A stretch of DNA of 64,000 nt, from NCBI RefSeq assembly GCF_003429005.1, contig NZ_QVQV01000004.1, positions 434,518-498,517 on the forward strand. Reading direction: 5' to 3'. The position numbers and the translations under genes were made by a program. Below, piece after piece: positions 1 through 8,597 of the stretch. A model generated the notes under the pieces. That model did no database searches. It saw nothing but the letters and a program-made list of their open reading frames with translations, and had not been told where the DNA came from. How positions within the stretch are numbered: position 1 is the stretch's first letter; each line of letters opens with the position of its first letter. Origin of the DNA: Paraburkholderia sp. DHOC27. Lineage in GTDB: Bacteria; Pseudomonadota; Gammaproteobacteria; Burkholderiales; Burkholderiaceae.

Positions 1-1070
1 GCAGACGGTCGGGCGCTTCACCCTTGATCACGCGGGCAAGTTTCCAGCCCAGATTGAAGGCTTCCTGAATGCCCGTGTTCATCCCTTGGGCACCAGCGGG
101 ACTGTGCACGTGCCCGGCGTCTCCGGCCAGAAAAACCCGTTGCACACGCAACTGCTCGACCATGCGGCTGCTCACGTGAAAATGCGCTGACCACGTGAGA
201 TCGGAAAATTTCACAGGGTGATGGATACGCCGCGCGGCCAGCGCCCGGCATTCTTCCAGCGTCGGAAGCGGCGCGGGTTCGCTCGTGGAAGCCGCAGCGG
301 AAACGGCAGGCGCTGCCCCGGTGGCCGCAGTGGGTGCCGGGGGCGCCGCGGATGCCGGAATAGCAACCGGCCGTACCGAATGATCGGCGATGAGCCGGTA
401 GCGCTGCTCGCCCAGCGGAAACAGGGCAGCCAGGCCTTCGCCCGAGGCGAAAATGTGGAATTCGTCGTTGGACCACGGCGTTTCCGCCTGCAGATCGGCC
501 AGCAGGAAAACCTGCTCGAAGGATTTGCCGGCGAAGCTCATGCCCAACTGATGACGGACCGTGCTGTGTGCGCCATCAGCGCCAATCATGTACGCCGGGC
601 GAATTTCTTCGACCCGGCCGTCTGCGTGCCGCAGGATCGCATTGAGACCCGCGGCGTCCTGCGCAAAAGCGCTGAGTTCGACGCCACGTTCGAGCGTCAC
701 GCCAAACGTGGCCAGATGCTCCGTCAAGAGCCGCTCGGTGATGCTCTGGTCAAGAAACAGCACATACGGGTAGCGCGTTTGCAGCGGATCGAAATCGAGC
801 CGGGCGAGGCGCTGCCCGTTGGAATAGAGGTTCGCGGTGTGGGCGCGATGTCCCAGTTCGAGAAACGGCTCGATCAGACGATGCTGTTCGAACAGTTCGA
901 GTGTGCGCGCCTGGATGCCGATAGCGCGCGAGTGCGGCGCCGGCTGCAACGTCTTGTCGATGAGACGCACGGGTATATGCGCACGCGCCAGACTCATGGC
1001 GGCGGCGAGCCCGGTTGGACCCGCCCCGACGATCAGCACCGGCGACGCAGCGGATGATGCGGCGGCCATG
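1..1070 (-). CDS. FAD-dependent aromatic monooxygenase (PheA/TfdB type), 3' end outside window
   Basis: The first 356 residues are visible; the C-terminus runs off the left edge. The start at 1070 is chosen because GGAG lies about nine bases upstream and the dinucleotide-binding motif follows at once (GAGPTG, residues 15-20). Near the window edge the second FAD motif (AGDAGHVHSPAGAQGMN) is clear. This pattern belongs to flavoprotein hydroxylases that use NAD(P)H and O2 to hydroxylate aromatic rings; the substrate cannot be read from sequence. Residues about 233-262 are an Ala/Pro/Thr-rich low-complexity insert in the substrate-domain region, which is unusual for this fold. The gene reads away from the CDF/ArsR pair in tandem but shows no coupling to it. 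Confidence 0.85.
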
Positions 1071-1149
1071 CAGCACTCCGGAGACCAACATGACGTCTAG
1101 TGTACGCCGCTGCCCCGATGACCGGCGGTGCAGCGCGTCAAAAGCCGGT

Positions 1150-2529
1150 TCAATGCGTGCCCGGCTGATCGAGCGAGCAACAATGGTCCGTAGTGCCGAG
1201 ATCGACCTGCAAGGTAGCGTGCTGCATGGAGAAAGTCTCACGCAAGGTGAACACGATTGCGTCGACGGCTTCGTCGCCGGGATGACCGGCCGGCATCACG
1301 AGATGCGCGCTCAGTGCGTTGCCGGTGGTGGAAAGCGCCCACACGTGCAGATCGTGCACGTCGGTCACGCCTGGTTGCGCCGCCAGATAATCGCGGATGC
1401 GCTGCATGTCCACACCTGGCGGCACCGCGTTGAGCGCGAGGCACACGGAGTCGCGCAGCAGACCCCACGTCCCGTAGACGATTACCGCGACCACCACGAG
1501 ACTCATCAACGGGTCGAGCCAGGTCCAGTTCGTCCCGAGGATGACGAGACCGCTAATGGCGACGGCGGCGGAGATCAGCGCGTCGCCGGCCATATGCAGA
1601 AAGGCACCGCGAATATTGAGGTCCTCTTTCTGACCACGCATGAAGAGCCATGCGGAAAAGCCGTTGACGAGCATGCCAATGGTCGCGACGACGAACACCA
1701 CGAGGCCCTGCACCGGCGCTGGGTTCATCAGCCGGCCAATGGCCTCCGCAACGATCACGCCGCACGCGAACAGCAGCAGGCCCGCGTTGACGAGCGACGC
1801 GAGAATGGACGTGCTGCCGAAGCCGAAGGTATAGCGTCCCGAAGGCCGGCGCGTGGTGAGCCAGGCGGCGCCCCAGGCGAGCAGCAGACCGAGCACGTCG
1901 GACAGATTGTGGCCCGCATCGGCAAGCAGCGCGGTGGAATGCGCGATCACCCCGTAGATGCCCTGCACGACCACGATGGCGATGTTCAGCGCGACGGCAA
2001 TCGCAAACGCGCGCCCATGACCGGCAACGGGCGCGTGGTGGTGATGGTGGCCGCCGTGGCCGTGGCTATGACCGTGACCTTGTGCGGCGCTGCCGTGGTC
2101 GTGGCCCGAGTGATCATGACCCGCGTGGTCGTGGTCATCGTGGTCATCGTGACCATGAGCATGGCCCGCGTGATCGTTTGCGGCTGTTTGAGTCGGATCG
2201 GTTGCTGAGTGGTTATGCACGGCTTGATACGTTTGATGATCGTGATTGTGAAATGGGCGTGGCTGGTCCGCTGCTTGACGCGCGGCATGGTGGTTTTCGT
2301 GGTCGTGGCCGGCGCGGTCCCCGGCAGAACTATTCGAGGGCTGACCAGCGCCAGACGCGTCACTCCCCGCCTCGCTCACTGCATACCCACGCCCGCGCGT
2401 CGCACGCGCAGCGTCCGCGTCAACGGCAAGGCCTTGTACATCGTCGGGGTCCTGACCTTCGAGCCATACCGGCGCGTGATCGTCTTCGCGCTCTTCCGCT
2501 GAGCCGTTGGTGCCTGATAGGGGTTTCAT
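1150..2529 (-). CDS. CDF-family cation (Zn-type) efflux protein with His-rich N-terminus
   Basis: A 459-residue cation diffusion facilitator. The CDF core has about six membrane segments, with HSTALLADAGHNLSD carrying the metal-site His/Asp in an early helix and FLHMAGDALIS the matching HxxxD site in a later helix. A cytosolic C-terminal domain (VHDLHVW) follows. The first 180 or so residues are an unusually long tail with about 31 His, mostly alternating His-Asp/His-Gly and ending in a run of five His, likely cytosolic and metal buffering. Proteins of this type export Zn2+ (also Co2+/Cd2+) in exchange for protons. The start ATG at 2529 shares one base with the stop of the upstream arsR gene (TGATG), so the two are translationally coupled and the transporter should be induced by the metal that releases the repressor. 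Confidence 0.93.
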   Translation of the reverse strand: MKPLSGTNGSAEEREDDHAPVWLEGQDPDDVQGLAVDADAARATRGRGYAVSEAGSDASGAGQPSNSSAGDRAGHDHENHHAARQAADQPRPFHNHDHQTYQAVHNHSATDPTQTAANDHAGHAHGHDDHDDHDHAGHDHSGHDHGSAAQGHGHSHGHGGHHHHHAPVAGHGRAFAIAVALNIAIVVVQGIYGVIAHSTALLADAGHNLSDVLGLLLAWGAAWLTTRRPSGRYTFGFGSTSILASLVNAGLLLFACGVIVAEAIGRLMNPAPVQGLVVFVVATIGMLVNGFSAWLFMRGQKEDLNIRGAFLHMAGDALISAAVAISGLVILGTNWTWLDPLMSLVVVAVIVYGTWGLLRDSVCLALNAVPPGVDMQRIRDYLAAQPGVTDVHDLHVWALSTTGNALSAHLVMPAGHPGDEAVDAIVFTLRETFSMQHATLQVDLGTTDHCCSLDQPGTH

Positions 2530-2849
2530 CACGCGTCCGGGGAAAATTCGTTGGCGGGCTCGGCCACATGTTCGAGCATCTCGGCCAGCATGCCGCTGAT
2601 GTGGCGGTCTGCCGCCACATAGAACACCTGCTTGCCCTGGCGTTCCGCGCGCAGAATGCGGGCCGCGCGCAATAGCCGCAGATGGTGGCTCACCAGCGAC
2701 GGCGACAGCCCGAGCGCCTCCGCCATCGCGCCCACCGCGCGCCGCTCGTCGACACATGTCAACACGATGCGCAGGCGCGTAGGGTCGCCGAGCAGGCGGA
2801 ACAGATCGGCGAGCGGCACGACGCCGTCGTCATTGGACATCACTTGCAT
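2529..2849 (-). CDS. ArsR/SmtB-family metal-sensing repressor
   Basis: A 106-residue winged-helix repressor. The DNA-recognition helix is LSPSLVSHHLRLLR (residues 48-61), followed by the wing (QGKQVFY). The last helix carries D81, H83, H94 and E97 in the spacing D-x-H-x10-H-x2-E, the alpha-5 intersubunit zinc site of Synechococcus SmtB (Asp, His, His, Glu). Zinc binding there is known to release DNA in that family. It sits directly before a CDF exporter, overlapping it by one base, with a perfect inverted repeat 18 bp upstream of its start, so it most likely represses both genes until zinc rises. The start at 2849 is favoured; ATG 2840 is possible. Confidence 0.92.
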   Translation of the reverse strand: MQVMSNDDGVVPLADLFRLLGDPTRLRIVLTCVDERRAVGAMAEALGLSPSLVSHHLRLLRAARILRAERQGKQVFYVAADRHISGMLAEMLEHVAEPANEFSPDA

Positions 2850-2866
2850 GACACGCGCCTACCTCG

Positions 2867-2892
2867 AACATATGAACACATATTCATATGTT
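2867..2892. promoter_or_regulatory. Inverted-repeat operator of the arsR-CDF operon, overlapping the promoter
   Basis: A perfect 10-bp inverted repeat, AACATATGAA and TTCATATGTT, separated by six bases. It also reads as an 11-of-12 match in the 12-2-12 layout typical of SmtB/ArsR operators. On the minus strand a TTGACG -35 box lies at 2911-2916 and, 17 bases on, a TAACAT -10 box at 2888-2893, inside the right half-site. A bound repressor would therefore cover the -10 to +1 region. Confidence 0.85.
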
Positions 2893-3014
2893 ATAGATCA
2901 GACTCCGGTCCGTCAATCTGGGGCATGCCCTGGCGAGTGTGGGAAAATGCATGGCTTGTCTTGCCGAATCACCGCGATTTATTGCGAATCACCCGCGAAT
3001 TACCGCCCCCCGTC

Positions 3015-4865
3015 ATGGAACCAGTTTTTGAAAGCGCCTACGCGGCGCATCGTGACGGCCGCCTCGACGATGCCGAGCGCGGCTATCGCGCCACGCTCGA
3101 TATCGATCCCGCGCACGTCGACGCCCTGCATCTGCTGGGGGTGTTGCGCCATCAACTCGGCGCGCACGCTGAAGCAGCCGACCTGGTTGGCCGCGCGGCG
3201 CGGCTGCGTCCGCAGGACGCCGCGCTGCAACTCAACCTCGGCAACGCGCTGAAGGCAATGGGGCAACTCGACGGCGCCATCGAGCGGTTTCGCAATGCGC
3301 TCACGCTTGCACCCAGTTTCCCGCTGGCACATTACAACCTCGGGAATGCCTACGCGGCGGCGGGTCGTCACGAAGACGCGGCGGACGCGTTCCAGAAGTC
3401 CTTGCGGCTGCAACCGGGCAACGCGTCCTCGCACAACAATCTGGGCAATGCCTTGCATGCGCTCGGCCGGCATCAAGAAGCCATCGTATCGTTCGAACGC
3501 GCGCTCGAATTGCAGCCGGGTCATGCCGGGGCGCACAACAATCTGGGCATGGCGCTCAATGCGCTCGAACGCGCCGAAGCGGCGCTCACGCAGTTCCGTG
3601 CCGCGATCGCCGCGCAGCCGCGTTTCGTGGCCGCTCATTTCAATCTTGCCAATACGCTGGATGCGATCGGCCAGCACGCCGAAGCGGCCGCGGCCTTCCG
3701 GGTCGTGCTGTCGTTACAGCCGCATCTCGCGCCGGCCCTGTTCGGACTGGGCAACGCGCTATCCGCGATGGGCCGTCACAAGGAAGCACTGCCGCATTTC
3801 GAGCGCGTGGTGGGGCTCGATCCGAAATTCGCCCTGGCCTGGCTGAGTCTGGGTACCGCGCATCACGCGCTCGGCGCCCCCGCTGCTGCGGTACGCGCCT
3901 TCGATCAGGCGCTGCGCCTGCGGCCCGAGCTGGCGTCCGCGCATATGAACCGCGCTCTCTCGTGGCTGACGCTCGGCGATTTTGCGCGTGGTCTACCCGA
4001 GTACGAATGGCGCCTCAAGACAATGGCGCAGCGCGTCCCGCAGACGCTGCCGCGCTGGCACGGCGAGCCCATCGAAAAGCGCACGCTGCTCGTGCATGCG
4101 GAACAGGGCTTCGGCGATACGCTGCAATTCGTGCGTTTCGTGCCGCTCGTCGCACAGCCTGGCGCGCGCGTCGTGTTGGAAGTGCAGCCGCAACTGGTGC
4201 CGCTGCTTGCGCCTGCCGCGCTCGAATGGCGCGTCACGCTCATCGCGCAGGGTAAGCCGCGTCCGCCGGTCGACCTGCAGTGTCCGCTTCTGAGCCTGCC
4301 GCTCGCGCTCGGCATCAACAGGGAGACGATTCCCGCGCGCACGCCTTATCTGAGCGTGCCGCCCGCTTATCGTCGCAAGTGGCGTGGGTCGATTGGCGGT
4401 CATGCGCGGCGCAAGATCGGGCTCGCGTGGTCGGGACGTGTGCAGCAGCAGGAAAATCGCAGCATGCCGCTCGCCGAACTCGAACCGCTGTTCGCGCTCG
4501 ATGGCATCGACTGGATTATTTTGCAGCCCGACCTCAGCGCGGCTGAGCGCGCCACGCTCGACGCCCATCCGCGCGCCGGCACGATCCACCGCTTCGATAC
4601 CCGGCTGGGCGATTTCGCGGATACGGCGGCGATCATCGAGCGGCTCGACGCCGTCGTGTCGATCGACACCTCGATTGCGCATCTGACCGGCGCGCTGCGC
4701 AAGCCGCTCTGGCTGATGCTGCCGTTTGCCGCCGACTGGCGCTGGTTCATCGACGAGCCGCGCAGCCCGTGGTATCCGGGGGCGCGGCTCGTGCGTCAAC
4801 CGGAACCCGGCGCGTGGGCGCCGGTGGTCGAACAGATTGCTCACGCGCTACGTGAGGATGCTTGA
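3015..4865 (+). CDS. TPR-repeat protein with C-terminal GT9/heptosyltransferase-like domain
   Basis: 616 residues. Residues about 1-330 are a run of roughly ten 34-residue tetratricopeptide repeats (recurring H-x-N-L-G-N-A and A-x-x-x-F-x-x-A-L-x-L-x-P). Residues about 350-616 resemble the glycosyltransferase family 9 fold; the region around VSIDTSIAHLTGALRK followed by ADWRWF matches the donor-site end of such proteins. The TPR part probably binds a partner or acceptor. The acceptor is unknown, but surface-glycan or protein glycosylation are both possible. The ATG at 3015 is the first start after which TPR periodicity begins; no strong ribosome binding site precedes it. The gene is divergent from arsR. 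Confidence 0.85.
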   Translation: MEPVFESAYAAHRDGRLDDAERGYRATLDIDPAHVDALHLLGVLRHQLGAHAEAADLVGRAARLRPQDAALQLNLGNALKAMGQLDGAIERFRNALTLAPSFPLAHYNLGNAYAAAGRHEDAADAFQKSLRLQPGNASSHNNLGNALHALGRHQEAIVSFERALELQPGHAGAHNNLGMALNALERAEAALTQFRAAIAAQPRFVAAHFNLANTLDAIGQHAEAAAAFRVVLSLQPHLAPALFGLGNALSAMGRHKEALPHFERVVGLDPKFALAWLSLGTAHHALGAPAAAVRAFDQALRLRPELASAHMNRALSWLTLGDFARGLPEYEWRLKTMAQRVPQTLPRWHGEPIEKRTLLVHAEQGFGDTLQFVRFVPLVAQPGARVVLEVQPQLVPLLAPAALEWRVTLIAQGKPRPPVDLQCPLLSLPLALGINRETIPARTPYLSVPPAYRRKWRGSIGGHARRKIGLAWSGRVQQQENRSMPLAELEPLFALDGIDWIILQPDLSAAERATLDAHPRAGTIHRFDTRLGDFADTAAIIERLDAVVSIDTSIAHLTGALRKPLWLMLPFAADWRWFIDEPRSPWYPGARLVRQPEPGAWAPVVEQIAHALREDA

Positions 4866-4885
4866 GCCCTCGTAAGGCGTAGCGC

Positions 4886-4934
4886 GTGCTTCGTGCTTCG
4901 TGCTTCGTGCTTCGTGTTTCGTGTTTCGTGCTTC
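4886..4934. repeat. Seven tandem copies of a 7-bp unit (GTGYTTC)
   Basis: Five GTGCTTC and two GTGTTTC units follow one another without gaps. They fill the short space between the convergent TPR-GT9 gene and the MHS transporter gene, ending two bases before the latter's stop codon. Copy number in such arrays often changes by slippage. Confidence 0.95.
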
Positions 4935-4935
4935 G

Positions 4936-6231
4936 TCAGACCGTGCGGTACTGATTGCGCGATTCGGGCGTGCGATACAGCACCAGCGTCGCGATCAAAC
5001 CGCAGATGCCCGCGATTCCCAGCCACAGTCCCGGCGCGGCCTTGTTGCCGGTCACGTGAATCAGCAGCGTCGAGATGGCCGGCGTGAAACCACCGATCGT
5101 CGTGGCAAGGCTATACGCGAGCGAGAAGCCCGCGGTGCGCACTTCAACCGGCATCACTTCGGTCAACGCCACGACCATTGCGCCGTTGTAGCAGGCGTAC
5201 AGGAACGACAGCCACAACTCCACCATCAAGAGACGCGCGAACGACGGCTCGGCCACCAGCCATTGCACGGCCGGATACGCGGTGAGAATGGTCAGGACGG
5301 TGAAGATCAGCAGCACGGGCCGGCGTCCGATCCGATCCGACAGCGCGCCCGACAGCGGCAGCCACACCAGATTCGACAAGCCGATACAGACGGTGACGAC
5401 GAGCGCGTCGATCGCCGAGAGTTTCAGCACTTCCTTGCCGAAGGTGGGCGTGTATGCCGTGATCATGTAGAACGACACCGTGGTCATGATCACCATGCCC
5501 ATGCCGCCGAGGACGACGCCCCAGTTTTCCATCATCGACTTCATGATCTCGCCCATGCTCGGGCGATGCTTGCGCGCGGCGAACTCTTCCGTTTCCTGCA
5601 GCGAGCGCCGGATCAGGAACAGGAATGGCACGATCAGGCAGCCGATCAGGAACGGCACGCGCCAGCCCCACGCGGTCATCTGCTCGACGGGCAGGACCTG
5701 GTGCAGCACCACGCCGATCAGCGCGGCAAACACCACGGCAACCTGCTGGCTGCCCGACTGCCACGAGCAATAAAAGCCCTTGTTGCCCCTGGTCGCGATC
5801 TCGGAGAGGTAGACCGACACGCCGCCCAGTTCCACACCAGCCGAGAAGCCCTGCAGCAGGCGGCCAAACAGGACCAGCACCGGCGCGAGCACACCAATCG
5901 TGGCGTAACCCGGAATGGCGGCGACTGTCAGCGTGCCGACCGCCATCAGGCCGAGCGTCAGCATCAGGCCCTTGCGGCGGCCATGATGGTCGATATAGGC
6001 GCCGAGGATGATGGCGCCCAGCGGCCGCATCAGGAAGCCCGCGCCGAACACGGACAACGCCAGCATCAATGAAGCAAAGTCATTGCCGCTCGGGAAATAG
6101 GTCTTGGCAATTGCCGAGGCGTAATAGCCGTAGACCATGAAGTCGTACATTTCCAGAAAGTTGCCGCTGACAACGCGGAAAACCGTCCGGAAGCGGGATT
6201 CGTTGGAAGATCCGTGTGACGCAATAGACAT
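4936..6231 (-). CDS. MHS-family MFS transporter, citrate/tricarballylate:H+ symporter type
   Basis: 431 residues with about 12 membrane segments. The N-terminus (GNFLEMYDFMVYGYYASAIA) and DHHGRRKG and SDRIGRRP loops after helices 2 and 8 are characteristic of the metabolite:H+ symporter branch; the closest relatives by pattern are citrate and tricarballylate carriers (CitA/TcuC). It is expected to import a di- or tricarboxylate with protons. The start at 6231 is preferred over an in-frame codon 63 bases upstream because GAGAG sits just before it. No metabolic genes for tricarballylate flank it, so the substrate is inferred only from family resemblance. Confidence 0.88.
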   Translation of the reverse strand: MSIASHGSSNESRFRTVFRVVSGNFLEMYDFMVYGYYASAIAKTYFPSGNDFASLMLALSVFGAGFLMRPLGAIILGAYIDHHGRRKGLMLTLGLMAVGTLTVAAIPGYATIGVLAPVLVLFGRLLQGFSAGVELGGVSVYLSEIATRGNKGFYCSWQSGSQQVAVVFAALIGVVLHQVLPVEQMTAWGWRVPFLIGCLIVPFLFLIRRSLQETEEFAARKHRPSMGEIMKSMMENWGVVLGGMGMVIMTTVSFYMITAYTPTFGKEVLKLSAIDALVVTVCIGLSNLVWLPLSGALSDRIGRRPVLLIFTVLTILTAYPAVQWLVAEPSFARLLMVELWLSFLYACYNGAMVVALTEVMPVEVRTAGFSLAYSLATTIGGFTPAISTLLIHVTGNKAAPGLWLGIAGICGLIATLVLYRTPESRNQYRTV

Positions 6232-6575
6232 GACACTCTCGAATGGGCCCTTCGCCAGACTTCGCGGGCGAAACGGGCGGTTGACAACATTCACCGCATC
6301 TTCGAACAGATGCCGCCGGCTCCACGGAAGGCCCGCGCCGGGCTCGCAAGCGTGCCGGGGCGCTGAATTCTGCTGCGCTACCGATAGCCCGGATATCAGG
6401 GTAAACCTTGGGTCAGTTGCTCATCGGGGCGCCTGGATGACCATTTGACGGGGTTTTCAGCCATCGCCAGTGCGAATGTTACCGTCGTGGCCAGCGGCTT
6501 GCATTCGAGGCGGGCATGGATGCCTTACAGATGGGTCGGTCGCAGTACACTTTGCAACTGCCCTTCAGGAACACT
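6232..6575. other. Divergent intergenic region
   Basis: 344 bases between the divergent MHS transporter and GNAT genes. Reading both strands, I see no open frame with a ribosome binding site and no convincing paired -35/-10 boxes. It must hold both promoters. Confidence 0.5.
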
Positions 6576-7121
6576 ATGCCGCTGATGCCCACTGCCCGCG
6601 CCCTTTCCTTGCGCACCGCGACGCCCGCCGATGCAGCGCTGATCGCCTGCATCCATTCCGCCAGCTGGCAGGCCACTTACCGTGGGCTGCTGCCTGACGC
6701 GTTCCTCGACAACGAAGTGACGCTCGAACGCGCGGCTTACTGGCAGGCGCGGCTCAATGCACCCGGCGGCGAGCGGCGCATGGTGGTCATCGCCGAGCAC
6801 GCCGGTGAGCCGATTGGATTTGCCTGCGTCGAACGTCAGCCGGAGTCGTCGTGGGGCGTGTTGCTCGATAACCTGCACGCGTTGCCGGGTCACCAGGGCA
6901 TTGGCGTGGGCAAACTGCTGATGCGCGCGGCTGTCGACTGGGCGCGCATGCAGGGTGAGACGCAGTTGTATCTGTACGTGCTCGACGGCAACACCCCGGC
7001 GATTGGCTTTTATGAGCGGCTGGGGTGGCGGTTCGCTGGGGCGGAACCCGATCGTATGGGCGGCGTGGATATCACCGCGCTGCGTTACGTGTATCGGCTC
7101 GAGGGTCCGCACGCGGTGTAG
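6576..7121 (+). CDS. GNAT-family N-acetyltransferase
   Basis: 181 residues. The acetyl-CoA pyrophosphate loop is clear (GHQGIGVGKLL, about residues 107-117), followed by the C-terminal FYERLGWR segment typical of GNAT enzymes. These transfer an acetyl group from acetyl-CoA to an amine; small molecules, peptides and protein N-termini are all known acceptors, and none can be chosen here. The start at 6576 has AGGA five bases upstream and begins with an N-terminus that aligns with the first beta strand (LRTATPADAALI). It stands alone, with 177 bases before the next gene. Confidence 0.85.
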   Translation: MPLMPTARALSLRTATPADAALIACIHSASWQATYRGLLPDAFLDNEVTLERAAYWQARLNAPGGERRMVVIAEHAGEPIGFACVERQPESSWGVLLDNLHALPGHQGIGVGKLLMRAAVDWARMQGETQLYLYVLDGNTPAIGFYERLGWRFAGAEPDRMGGVDITALRYVYRLEGPHAV

Positions 7122-7298
7122 GCCGGTTTTCGGACGCGTCCGATCGTTTACATAAATCGTTTTTGCGATCATCGACCGCACCTCGGCGGTTTCGTGGCGA
7201 CGCGCCTTATGCCGGGCGCCAGCGCAAAATCTCGGCCGCCCCCATCGTCATCATCCCTCCGAGGCCAGTTTTCAAAACGACCCCGCCGCGAGAGAGCG

Positions 7299-8525
7299 AT
7301 GACGACATCTATGCCCCTTACCCTGATCGAAGGCGCTATGGCCATACCCAGGCTGCGGCCCCTCGATCGTCTGCCCGCCCCCTTTGGCCGCGATTGGGCG
7401 CTCTCGCCACCTCATCTGAGCCTGCGTGCCGAACTCAAGGCGCTATATGCGGCGGTCCTGCGCACCTTTTGCGTCAACACCGCGGCGTTTCGCGCGTTGT
7501 GCCGTTGGGAATCGCGGCGCGCGTCGGCGCCGGACGATACAGCACAAGTGGACGCGAGCTCGCGTGAGGATGTTGCTGCGGATATCCCGCCGTCGGCGCC
7601 GGATTTCAGCGCTGCCTCGGCGACCGCGCCGAGCTACGGTGCTTCGACACGTTGGACCGCGTTAGCGGGTGGTGTATGCGCCGTTGGCGGTGCAGCCCTT
7701 CTTGCCTGGCTCGCAATCGACCATTACGCGTTGCATCGGCAGTCGGCTCAGGCGGCGCACGAAGGGCGTACCGCGAATCGTTCGGGGTTGACGGGACAGG
7801 CCAGGCTTCGGGCGCTGCCACTAGCCGGATCGAAGCCAGACGACGCGAGGACTGTCACACGTTCACGTGCGGTGCCGCCGGTTGCTGTGGATATGCCTGT
7901 TGCGCCTGTTGCGCCCGTGCCGCGCGAGGCTGAAGGGACGTCTGCCGAGACGCTGACGCGTGCCGTCATCGCACCCGCATCCGCGCCCGTCACGGCGGGG
8001 ACGAGTTTAACCACCCAGCCGGAACCCGTATCCAGCGCGCCCAACACTCGCGCTGCCGACGCCGACGCGGCGCCAGGCACAACGGACGAACCACACGCGC
8101 TTCGTGCCTCGCCACCGGCTTCGTCCAGCACACGCAACCACCCGGACGTCAGCATTGGGCATTCGCAGCCGCGTAAATCGAGTCGCGCACCAGGTGCATC
8201 GCACCTTGCCGCGAGGAATGCGGCGATCGACGCACCACGCTCATCTCACTCGGTCTCGTCGCGCGCGTCGACCGCGAACGAGGATGCGGCGTTCAAGCCC
8301 CGGTCACTGGCCAGGCCGTCTGCCGCAGGTGACTTCTCGCCATTTGCGCCCTCAGCGCTCGGTGTCGATGAATACGCATCGGTCACGATGTCCGCGAACA
8401 CGCATCTGCGCGATATCCCACCGGCGCGAGCGCTCTCTCATGTGGTCAACACCGAGAGCACCGACTGGGCGAATCGCGTTTCGCAACGCCGTATCACCGA
8501 CGTCCCCGAGCAGTTCTCCAAATAA
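7299..8525 (+). CDS. Single-pass membrane protein with long disordered tail, function unknown
   Basis: 408 residues. The first 115 or so are soluble, with a short helical part (LRAELKALYAAVLRTF). One membrane helix lies around residues 118-142 (LAGGVCAVGGAALLAWLAI). The remaining 260 residues are Ala/Ser/Thr/Pro-rich and look disordered, without a recognised domain; they would lie in the periplasm if the short part is cytosolic. The start at 7299 follows GAGAGA. I do not recognise the family. A shared terminator separates it from the convergent DUF2968 gene. Confidence 0.65.
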   Translation: MTTSMPLTLIEGAMAIPRLRPLDRLPAPFGRDWALSPPHLSLRAELKALYAAVLRTFCVNTAAFRALCRWESRRASAPDDTAQVDASSREDVAADIPPSAPDFSAASATAPSYGASTRWTALAGGVCAVGGAALLAWLAIDHYALHRQSAQAAHEGRTANRSGLTGQARLRALPLAGSKPDDARTVTRSRAVPPVAVDMPVAPVAPVPREAEGTSAETLTRAVIAPASAPVTAGTSLTTQPEPVSSAPNTRAADADAAPGTTDEPHALRASPPASSSTRNHPDVSIGHSQPRKSSRAPGASHLAARNAAIDAPRSSHSVSSRASTANEDAAFKPRSLARPSAAGDFSPFAPSALGVDEYASVTMSANTHLRDIPPARALSHVVNTESTDWANRVSQRRITDVPEQFSK

Positions 8526-8540
8526 CGTCGCGCAAAAAAA

Positions 8541-8569
8541 CAGCCCGGTAAATACCGGGCTGTTTTTTG
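8541..8569. terminator. Bidirectional intrinsic terminator
   Basis: A ten-pair stem (CAGCCCGGTA with TACCGGGCTG) flanked by seven A on the left and six T on the right. It can end both the gene finishing at 8525 on the plus strand and the gene finishing at 8598 on the minus strand. Confidence 0.9.
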
Positions 8570-8597
8570 TCCTCCGCTACCAGAGCCGCGCGCTCGC

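Noticed and set aside
1015..2208. 397-codon plus-strand frame opposite the CDF gene
   Set aside because: Mirrors the His/Asp repeat coding region; the minus strand has the coupled arsR-CDF pair with full motifs.
4886..4934. Possible CRISPR-like repeat
   Set aside because: Units are seven bases and contiguous, without spacers; it is a simple tandem repeat.
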